From Dichetophora obliterata (lineage: Eukaryota > Arthropoda > Insecta > Diptera > Sciomyzidae), in the NCBI GenBank assembly GCA_963920525.1, contig OY986439.1, positions 213,618,000-213,681,999 on the forward strand: a stretch of 64,000 nucleotides of DNA, read 5' to 3'. A program made the translations under genes and the position numbers. Below the pieces are notes generated by a model that saw only the letters and a list, made by a program, of their open reading frames with translations, searched no databases and was not told the DNA's origin. Shown here piece after piece: positions 35,270 through 44,973 of the stretch (position 1 is its first letter; every line of letters starts with the position of its first letter).

Positions 35270-36420
35270 GAGTGAGAATAATATTGTATCTCGAATAATA
35301 TTGCCACTAGGGTACTGAAATTTAGTACAGGGGTACGTATGTACTATTATAACAACTTACGGTCAAGAAAGAAGGCGTTATTCAAGAAAGGGCGTGACAA
35401 TATTAGAAAAATGCTGTAACTCGAACAATATTGACACTAGGATGCTGAAATTAGGTGAGGAGGTACGCCACGGTCAGGAAAGTGGGAGATATTGGACAAA
35501 AAAGCGTGGCAATATAAGAAAAATACTCTATCTCAGTTAATACTGACACTAGGGTTCTGGAATTTTGTACAGGGGTAGGAACATTATTACAAATAACGGT
35601 CAAGAAAGTGGGCGTTATTTGACAAAAGGGCGTGGCAATATTAGAAAGACACTCTATCTCGAATAATATTGACACTAGGGTAATAAAATTCGTTACGTAG
35701 ATGGGTAGAATTATTACAAAACACTATGAAGAAAGTGGGCGGTAATAGACAAAGGGTGTGTCACTTTTAGAAAAACACTATCTCAGAGTAATATTGACAC
35801 TAGGGTACTGAAATTAATTACAGTAGTAGGCACAATTATCACAAAATATGATAAAAAAAAGTGGGCGTTATTCGACAAAAGGGCGTGGAAATATTAGAAA
35901 AACACTGTAACTTGAATAATATTGACACCAGGGTACAGAAATTAAGTACAGGGGTAGGCATAATCATAAAAATTTACGGTGAAGAAAGTGAGAGTTATTA
36001 GGCAAAAGGGCGTGGAAATTGAAGAAAAATACTGTATCTCAATTAATATTGACACTATGGTAACAAAATTCGTTACAAGAACGGGTAGAGTTATCACAAA
36101 ACACTATGAAGAAAATAGGCGGTAATAGACAAAGGGCGTGCCAATTTTAGATAAACACTGTATCTTAGTTAATATTGACACTAAGGTACTGAAATTTAGT
36201 ACAGGGGTAGGCTTACAAATTACGGTCAGTAAAATGGGCGTTATATACAAAGGGAAGTGGCAATATTAGAAAAACACTAAAAATATAACAAAGCATGATC
36301 AAGAAAGCAGGTGGAATTTTTCATAGGGCGTGTCACTATAAGAAAAACACCGTTTCTCGAATATTGACGCTATGGTACAAAGATTCGTTACAAGAATGGA
36401 CAAAATTATTATCATAGTCT
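35270..36420. repeat. 126-bp minisatellite array B
   Basis: About nine diverged units, with 'attgacactagg'-type motifs at about 35,301, 35,431, 35,543, 35,669, 35,794, 35,922, 36,049, 36,175 and 36,364, mostly 125-130 bp apart. Each unit has 'gggcgtgg', then 'actgtatctcgaataatatt', then 'gggtactgaaatt'. Order, period and motifs match array A at 4,200-4,880, so both belong to one satellite family. Confidence 0.9.
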
Positions 36421-36449
36421 TTAAAAAGGAAGAAATAAAAACTTTATAA

Positions 36450-37265
36450 CAAAAAAAAAAAACTTTAAAAAAACAGCTTCAAAACCACTACAAAGTAAAA
36501 ATCTATTTTAAATTATTTTTCACATTAATTTTTTGGTAAATTTTATCATGAATTTATATATATATTATTTAATTGGAAATCTTATTATTATAATATTATA
36601 TTATTTTTACATGAATTAAATTGTGACCTTTAGATCAAGTAAGTTTTTAAGGCAACAACAACAACAACAACAACAACTCTGTATAGAGCCAATCACTTAG
36701 CTGACTAGACAGTCTGTTTCGGAAATCGCTACATTTTCCTCTTCAGTAGTATTTGAGTAATTAAGCTGTGATCAACTCACTGTTTAAACTAGTATATGAG
36801 TGCGCAGATTTTGGAATTCATTCTTTTGAATTGTATGGCTGCTAATCATATGACATTTCAAAGCAGTAGGCTATTTTAGATCACCGCCATCAACTCTATC
36901 AAGGTTGCCATCTATTCTAGTTGCTTCTTTTATTTATTTCAATATTATTTTATTTTGTTTTTTTATCATAAATATATTAATTTCTTTATAAATAGAAAAC
37001 CTTTAAAGCCGGAGCGTCAATCTTATAAAAGTGTGATTATATAAACGCCGACTTTAAAGGTTTTACATTCATAAAGAAATTAATATGTTTATGATAACAA
37101 AACAAATTAGAAAAAATTATTATAATAAGATTTCCAATTTAATAATATATATATAAATATATTATCGAATTTACTAAGATTTAATGTGAAAAGTAATTTT
37201 TAATTATTGTTTACTTTGTAGTGGTTTAGAAGTTATTTTTTTTTTGCTAAAAAGTTTTTTGTTAA
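36450..37265. mobile_element. Foldback-like element with inner hairpin
   Basis: The outer arms (about 36,450-36,600 and 37,100-37,265) are inverted copies sharing 'accactacaaagtaaa' and 'aattggaaatcttattatta'. A second inverted pair sits inside at 36,958-37,100 ('tttctttataaatagaaaac' and 'cctttaaagccgg' mirrored). A 'caa' microsatellite lies at 36,652-36,677. Boundaries are approximate and no gene is present. Confidence 0.7.
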
Positions 37266-38113
37266 AAAAATTACACTTATAAGTACACAGCAAACTTTTA
37301 TGAAATAATACTTTTAAAAAGGAATTTCCGGAAAAACAATTTCACCGAATGCCGAGGAGTAATTTTTCTTAAAATTTAATACAGAATGCTAAAATTAATA
37401 ATTCCAGGAAATAAAATAGCTTTTTGAACACATTAATAAGCTCTAGTTTAAATGTATATTATACTTATATATTAAATCTAAAGTATCAATTTGTAATTTA
37501 GTAAGAGTTGGCTAATTTAAAATCTGTACCCACATTTTTGTAATAAAAATGACGATCAAATATGGTGTCATAACCACATTCTTTATATATGCACCGAACT
37601 TTGAATAAGGGGGTTTTGGGATACTTCAAATTTCGTGTCGAAGTTTAAAAATCCACAATCATAAATTCAGTATTACGACCAATCTTGCAATATTTTGTCT
37701 TTCAGTGTCAATTTTTAATTTTACGAATATTTTTAAAAAACTTTCATATGCATTGAAAAAAAAGCTTTAAATATAGACCTTAAACTCAAAATCGGCGACC
37801 TTAGAAAACTTCTTACAATAATTGTTTTAATACAAGTACAATGGAGTTCCAAGTTTTTGGTCGCCATGTTAGATCCGCCATTTTAATCATAAGACTTTAA
37901 CGTGAAATTCGAAAAGAACAACCCTATTAATAATTTTTTAATTTATCTATTTTATTCCAATATCAAATTTAATATTTTTAACGTATTTTTATTAATCAAA
38001 CTTATTTTATATAATATTTTTGCTTAATTTATTTTTTCTTGAATATCATTCTTTTAAGTCACATTACACTTTGAAAAAAAAAAACGAATCTGAAACATTT
38101 ATTCTTAAAACAC
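37266..38113. other. Non-coding spacer
   Basis: AT-rich sequence with no gene or element end that I can support. Confidence 0.45.
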
Positions 38114-38115
38114 TA

Positions 38116-38535
38116 ATGGTATTCCCTTAAAAATTTAAATTTCCCATTTCGTAAACATGTAAACTTCAGAGCTCTTGTTAAGGGAATGCACTCTTTGCCA
38201 TTCTGTTTAATTTTCCGCGCATATGTCAATAACAGCTGATGTTATAAATTGAACAATATAAAATGTAAGCATTTATGATGCCTAAGCAAAGTGAAAAGAA
38301 AAAATTAATTAAATATTTAAAACAATCGCATTTCAGCAGTTATTAATTGAGCATATAATAGAATCGTTTCAGGTTTGACAGCTGATAGTTTAAGCAAACA
38401 TGTTTACGCATAGAAATTGTAGCTTAAGCCTTGTAAAAAATGTCCCATACAAAATTTGCTTAAAATTCCCCAATTGCTTAAAGTTAAGCAGTTTAAGAAG
38501 TTTAAGCAGTTTAAGAAGCGTTAAGGGAATACCAT
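38116..38535. mobile_element. TIR element (420 bp), TA-flanked
   Basis: 'atggtattcccttaa' at the left and 'ttaagggaataccat' at the right are perfect 15-bp inverted repeats with TA on both sides. Near the right end there is a short 'gcagtttaagaagtttaa' tandem motif. No coding capacity. Confidence 0.85.
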
Positions 38536-38632
38536 TACTTTGGTTTTTAGAGACTTGACATTTTTTTACATATACATAAAAACAATATTCCATAAAAGGA
38601 TTTTTTTAATGCATTTTTTTCTTTTTATATGG

Positions 38633-38957
38633 CGTCAAAAAAGTTGTCGCTTTCAGCCGGGTCAAGATATTTTGGTCTCAATATATAGGAAAAATAATCA
38701 ACTTGCATATTAATAAGAGTACTTGTTACTGCATTCTATACTAGAATTATTAAGTTTGGTTACAATTTGCCCCCGCTACGGGGATCTAAAAGGATTTTAT
38801 TAAAAAGTCGCGCTAAATTTTTGCTATTAGGCCAAACTTAATATTTATAGTACAGGTTGTAGCGACAAGTGCACTTATTAATATGCACTTTGGTTTTTTG
38901 TTTCCGATAAATGGTGACCAAAATATCTTCACCCCGGCTGAACTTTTTTTGACGACA
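38633..38957. mobile_element. MITE-like inverted-repeat element (about 325 bp)
   Basis: 'gtcaaaaaagtt...cagccgggtcaagatatttt' at the left is mirrored by 'aaaatatcttcaccccggct' and 'gaactttttttgacgac' at the right. A 5-6 base insertion separates the arm blocks on the left. Exact ends and duplication are unclear. Confidence 0.65.
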
Positions 38958-39779
38958 CTAAGCGAGAAGAAGAGTCCAATTTTTTTCAAACGTGCAATGT
39001 AACCTTTACCATATTTGGAGCTGAATACAGTAGGTTTTGTTTTTAAATGATTTTAAAAAATGTATTTGTAAAAAAATATATATATGACCAGAAGTGAAAA
39101 TTTGATCAATTAAAAATTTGTACTTATCAAAGAATGAAAAACACAAATCTACTCCTTTGTGAAACAAAGTCGTATCTCGATATTTATAAGTTTTGAGTTA
39201 AGTAACTTTAAGAAGCTTAATAAAAAAGTAATACCGAAAGGTAGAATTGATATTCACATTAACGTGTAGAAAAGTATAAGAATCTGTAAAAGTAATAGCT
39301 GTGAAAGGTAGGCATGATATTCTCATTAACGTGTAGTGTCACGAGGTTTTTCTGCTTTTCCTAAAATTGATTAAAATCGAGATACGTGTTTGTGTTACTA
39401 AAGGGACGTTATGTCAGTAAGAAAATCAATTTTCAAAATATTTTCTAAAGTGATGTAAACCCTAAATGATGACGGTAATACAATTTTCAAATACAAATAT
39501 CATTTCAAATATTATTAAATAATTAATATATGAAGAAAATAATCAAATTATCATTTGAGATGTTGTAACTGAAACAGTAAAACAAACATTTATGAACAAA
39601 AGAAATTACTTATGGTTCCAAAAGGTTGCAACTATTGTTATTGTAATGAACAATCTTTTAAGCATAGATTTTAAAATTTAATGATATCACTATTTTAGGA
39701 AAAGGAAAATCTACGCAAAGCCAACTTTAGCAGTTTGGAGTTCGCTAAGAAAATGTTTTTGTCTTTGCAGGAGTTAAAC
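38958..39779. other. Upstream flank of the MULE-like gene, probable intron end
   Basis: No long frame. A plausible 3' splice site, 'tttttgtctttgcag', lies at about 39,757-39,771, nine bases before an ATG at 39,780. This suggests that the region just upstream is a 5' intron of the transposase gene. I could not identify the element's left terminus. Confidence 0.4.
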
Positions 39780-41625
39780 ATGACAGCTAATAATATAACC
39801 CATTTCTTCATTGACCACTCAAATTTTAAAAAAGTCTTGCAATAAGCTAGATGCGTTTTATGTTTCAAATCTAAAAGATTTAAAATTTTTAAAGAATTTT
39901 TATAGAAAGCATTTTTCAGAAATCAAAACTTTTGTTGAACATTTAAATTTACAGTCTCAATCGCTATCAAGCCCATTAGGTGTTACAACAATATGCAAAA
40001 AAACAGTTAATTCACAAAATATAGAAATAATACCCCAATTATCTTCTAACCTTCAGTTTGAGTTGACTAGATCCCTAACCCCACTCCAAGTTACCCAATC
40101 TGAAGAAAAATTTATGGAATTAGACCATGAATCTAAAAACACGTCTTCAACTTTACAGGAAAAAAAGCAAAGCTCTGTATCAGGAGAAATATTTTCTTTA
40201 GTTTCGGAAACCCAAGCGTCATTACAACATTTAAAAACATCTTTTCTAAAATTAACATCGCCATCAAAATTAAATCAAGAAAATTGTGTCAATGTCAATT
40301 TACCATCTCCAATTTTGAAGGAAACGCCGCTACAATCCAGTCCATCAAATGATTTTGAGCCACCAGTAAAAATTAAGAGACTTTCACTATTTAAGCCTTC
40401 ATTGCAATTAATTGGTTCAAATAACCTTAGTCTTCATATAAGCATATCGGAATATTACGAGATAGTTAGAAAGGATACCAATGAGCTATCAGAAGACTAT
40501 TTATATTATCTAAGGCAATGGTTTCAGAAATTGACAAGCTGCATACTTGCTGCAAAGTTGAAGGCAAAACAAGTTAATTTTCTTTATAGAATAGTTCTGG
40601 TGTGCAGACATGATAACTGCCGAACATACATTGTGCACATACCAAAAATATTACCTGATGATAAATTTGTTGAGCTTCCAATTATGACCAGAGGAACAAA
40701 ATGTCACAAATCTCTTCTTACCGGCCACGTTCGAGGAAAGCAACGACAGCTTTTAAGAACAAAATTATTAAACTTATATCCTCAAGAATATCGTGAGCGA
40801 ACGGTTAAGATGTGTGATAAGGAATTACTAAATAAAGAAAAGAATATGCAGGACATATGTTCGGACTCAACAATACGAAAAATACGCAGCGAAGCAATAT
40901 CGGAAAATGATTTGGACAAAGATGACTTTCAAGATATTCTCCTTCTTATGGATGAGGAGCTTAAAAGTGGAGATATTTATGTACAGCTAGCCACACGATC
41001 TCTTGACATTCATATGTATAGTGATCGTCAAATTAAGATTGCCAAAATAGCATCTTCTCATGAAGATCTAATTGGACACCTGGACGCAACTGGCAATATT
41101 GTGAGAGACCTATCAGCAGCGGATAAAATGATCTATTACTATGCTTTGGTTGTCAAAACACCAAACAAAAGAACAGTCGCTATAGCTGAGCGAGTATCGT
41201 GCCGGCACGATGAAAACTCCATAAATTACTGGCTATCATCTTTTCGCAACAGATGTATACAACTAAATGCATGGCCAGTATTTACTACAGTAGTAACAGA
41301 TTTCAGCCTGGCGTTTCTCAATGCTGATTGCCTTGCTTATAACAAAATGGATCTCTTAAGCTACATAAATTTAGCTTATGAAATTGTCAAAAGTAAGCAA
41401 TCTACTTTATATAACTACATAGTTTTGAAGCTCTGTGTTTCACATTTTCAGCATAATGTGACAAGAGAAGTAAATACTCTTCTTTCCAATTCAGTTGGCA
41501 ATAAAATAAAGGAAATGATTGCTTTCATTTACCAAGAAGATCAATATGACAATATAAAAAGTTGGTACAAGTATTTTTGTGAGCTTCTCTTAAGTCCATC
41601 AATGGATTTAGAGTACAGAGGGTAA
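39780..41625 (+). pseudogene. MULE-like DDE transposase, N-terminal two-thirds
   Basis: This is a candidate DNA transposase. The best start is the ATG at 39,780, right after a splice-acceptor-like site. That frame stops after 21 residues, and a long frame (bounded on the left by a stop at 39,796) continues to 41,625, implying a one-base shift near 39,840. In the long frame (numbered from 39,811), residues 265-310 contain a possible zinc-binding set 'CRHDNC...CHKSLLTGH'. The first catalytic Asp is in 'GHLDATGNIV' (D425) and the second in 'VVTDFSLAFLNA' (D497), followed by 'LCVSHFQHNV' (541-550). These blocks are typical of MULE-superfamily transposases. Residues 80-200 are polar and Ser/Pro-rich, probably disordered. 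The frame ends at 'MDLEYRG', and the coding sense continues in the next frame. Confidence 0.75.
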
Positions 41626-43237
41626 AAGGCAACTTTTCGATAAGGACATCGAAAATATGAGCAATAATCGGAAGATTACTGACATTCAGTATAAAAACAG
41701 CTCTTATTATAAAGACTTTTTAAATATATTTGAATATGTGGAAACAAAAATAAAACAGAAAAATCAATCCCAGAATAGAAGCAATCCCTTCTACTGTCCG
41801 GAGCTAGTGGAAATATTCAAAAAAAGATACGTACCTTATTTACCCCTGTGGTCCAATGTGATAAACGATGGAAAGCACTACAATTTTGACTCAAGAGCGC
41901 ATCTGACGAATGGACGTGTGGAAGGACATTTTAATGAAGTTAAAGCATTTTGCGTTGGATCCAACATAGAGATAGGAAAGCTTCCCGTAAAATTAGGAAG
42001 ATTTATACGGTTAATAAAACGTAAAGTTAATTATAAGTGCGATGAAACGGAACATGAAATTCCAAACAAGCGATGTTCGTCTAAAAACAAATGCAAAGAA
42101 AATGCAGCTCCTTCGGAATGTTGGTCGAAAAAAAACAAATTTACTAAAGCTTCTCAACATCAGAGATATTTTGAAAAAAATCGATTAAAAAAGATTCTTA
42201 CTCTGAGCAGAGCTGATCAAGTCTTAAAAACTTCCTCCAAAAGAAATGCACACAAAGCAGACATTTTAAAATATCAGAATGGGATAATTAGGAATCCAGA
42301 CAGATATAACAAGATTGAAGGGAACACATTAAGTGGAAACTATTTAGTATGTGTTAGAAGTGGAAATCAATCAAACGGTCGGCCTTACCAATATATCCTA
42401 CAACAAAGAGAATATGAAAGCTTGATTACCAAAGATTGTAATGAAACATTAAGATGGTTGGATGATTTTCACATCAACTATTTTTTGGACATTTTTATAA
42501 AAAAATCAAAAATACAGGATATATGCTTTTACGACGCGGTGATCACCGATAAGTTTATCACTGATTTGCATAATAAATCAGAAAAAGAAAAGGATAACTT
42601 AAAACTTAATTTTCCATCCAATATGGAAATGGATAGCAATACAAAAATTATACTGTATCCTGTAAACATAGACTATCATTGGTGCTTAGCAATAGCAGAC
42701 GTACTAAAATGCGCTTTGACATTTTATGATCCACAGCAAAAAAATGACCAGCCATACCGCTGCACAAACTTCTTCGAAGGCTTCAAGCACTTTGTAAAGC
42801 TTTATAGCGAAGTGGCAAATAAAAACGTATGGAATAATATTTTCTCTAAGAATGAATGGTCGCTTAAGAAAGAAAGCTTAAAAAACCTTCAAAAAGACAA
42901 TTGGAGTTGTGGATACTTTGTTTTGAAATACGCGGAAGACTATTTGAATCAAAACCAAGCACAACGATATTTTAATCCTGTTAACTATAGAGAATACCTG
43001 TCCCAAATTTGCTTGGAATATTCAAATGGAGAGGATTTCTGTTTATATTGCAGTAGCCAATTGGATAATATTGGAGGTTTTCAAAAGTGGGTTTTATGCG
43101 ATATATGTAGCTATGAGGTTCATCAGCAATGCGTATTAGATCGGCATAATTTAGCTTTATATACAAATTTTAGTACAGAGGATTTTACTTTTTGGTATGG
43201 GGGAAAACTTGGGGAATTGAAACGAAAATTGGATTAA
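41626..43237 (+). pseudogene. Continuation of the MULE-like protein: catalytic Glu, Ulp1/C48 protease and PHD-like finger
   Basis: The frame is open upstream of its first ATG (41,657), reading 'GKRQLFDKDIEN', and overlaps the end of the preceding frame, so a single indel near 41,611-41,627 probably split one protein of about 1,150 residues. Numbered from 41,657, residues 84-96 ('TNGRVEGHFNEVK') supply the likely third catalytic acid, E89. A basic linker follows. Residues 266-425 form a Ulp1/SENP-type cysteine protease: 'WLDDFHINYFLDIF', His341 in 'YHWCLAIAD', Asp358 in 'FYDPQQ', Gln412 and Cys418 in 'QKDNWSCGYFVLKY'. All expected active-site residues are present. Residues 462-492 are a CxxC-x15-CxxC-x4-H-x2-C finger, like part of a PHD domain. 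MULE plus Ulp1 is known from plant elements; the extra finger is what I see here. FB-NOF-type elements are one possible home, unproven. Confidence 0.75.
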
Positions 43238-43738
43238 GGAATGAAATATGAATTGAAAATTGAATAAAAAATATAATTGGAATTGGAAATGAAATGAATT
43301 AGGAATTGAAACAAAAATTGGAATTGGAAATGGAAATAGAGTTGGAAATGGAATTGGAAATAGAATTGGAAATAGAATTGGAAATGGAAATGCAATTGGA
43401 ATTAGAAATGGGATCAGAAACGCAGTTAGAATTGGAACTGAAATTGGAATAGAAAATTAAATTGAAAATTGAATTGAAATCGGAAATGGAATTGAAATTA
43501 CGAAACGGAAAACGAAAAGGGAAAGGGAAAGGAAAGGGAAAAGGAAAAGGAAAAGGAAAAAGAAAAGGAAAAGGAAAGGAAAGGAAAAGGAAAAGGAAAA
43601 GGAAAAGGAAAAGGAAAAGGAAAAGGAAAAGGAAATGGAAATGGAAAAGGAAATGGAAAAGGAAATGGAAAAGGAAATGGAAAAGGAAATGGAAAAGGAA
43701 ATGGAAATGGAAATGGAAAAGGAAAAGGAAAAGGGAAA
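43238..43738. repeat. Purine-rich simple repeat, 'ggaatt/ggaaat' grading into 'ggaaaa'
   Basis: It begins right after the transposase stop. The left part (to about 43,500) is degenerate 'ggaattggaaat'; the right part is almost pure 'ggaaaa' with interspersed 'ggaaat'. One strand is about all purine. The Lys/Gly/Arg-rich 100-residue frame (43,462-43,764) and its Phe/Pro mirror are by-products of the hexamer and not genes. Confidence 0.95.
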
Positions 43739-44973
43739 CGATTTTTTTTCATAAAACTTTTTGAGGTCAAAGTTAAAATAGTTAGGTAGTGGGCTTATAC
43801 ATTTTCGTCGATGCTTTTTTTGTTTCTTAAGATCTGTGAAACTAGCAGTTTTTGTCCAAAAAGGACATATGAAATCAACATGAAATCTAATTTTTAAAAT
43901 TCTTTCAAGGATACAGTCTTGTGGGCAGTAGCTTAAGGAATATTTTGATGCATAAATTGTCCTTTTATGATGTATGGTTTAGAAGTTATGGCTAAAAAAA
44001 AAAATCGCAAAAAACCACGTCAAAAAGTATGATTCTTGTAAAAAATTTTAACTAAGATTCTTGAAAAAAATCAAATTTCAGAAAACTTTTTCTGAATATG
44101 CAGTCTTGTGTATATATGTATTATATATGTACAATTTGGTGCATAAATCGTCCTTGTAGGATGTATGGTTTGGGAGTTATGACGGAAAAAGCACATGTTT
44201 TTGGCCAGCTACCACTCCAAAAAGTGTTCTACAACTCCTAAACTACAAGAGATAGAGCAAACGGCATTTGGACAAAGGAGTATCCCTTCTTAAGGACGAG
44301 GACCTGGTGCTCATTTTAATGCATGAATCGTCCTTATCTGATATGTAGTTTTTATTTTAGAAAATAAATAAAAAAAATAAAAATTGACAAAAAAAGGACA
44401 CATGAAATTAACATGAAATCTAATTTTTAAAATTATTTCAAGGATACAGTCCTGTGGGTAGTAGCTTAAGGAACATTTTGATGCATAAATCGTTCTTTTA
44501 TGATGTATGATTTAGAAGTTATGGCTAAAAAATCAAAAAAATCGCAAAAAACCACGTCAAAAACTATGATTCATGTAAAAAATTTTAACTAAGATTCTTG
44601 AAAAAAATCAAATTTCAGAAAACTTTTTTCTGAATATGCAGTCTTGTGTATATATGTATTAGAAACAATTTGGTGCATAAATCGTCCTTGTAGGATGTAT
44701 GGTTTGGGAGTTATGACGGAAAAAGCACATGTTTTTGGCCAGCTACCACTCCAAAAAGTGTTCTACAACTCCTAAACTACAAGAGGTAGAGTTAACGGCA
44801 TTTGGACAAAGAAGTATTCCTTCTTAAGGACGAGGACCTGGTGCTCATTTTAATGCATGAATCGTCCTTATCTGATATGTAGTTTTTATTTTAGAAAATA
44901 AATAAAAAAAATAAAAATTGACAAAAAAGGACACATGAAATTAACATGAAATCTAATTTTTAAAATTATTTCA

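Noticed and set aside
43462..43770. 100-residue Lys/Arg/Gly-rich frame and its 90-residue Phe/Pro mirror
   Set aside because: Both are translations of the 'ggaaaa' hexamer repeat; a period divisible by three keeps all frames open by chance.
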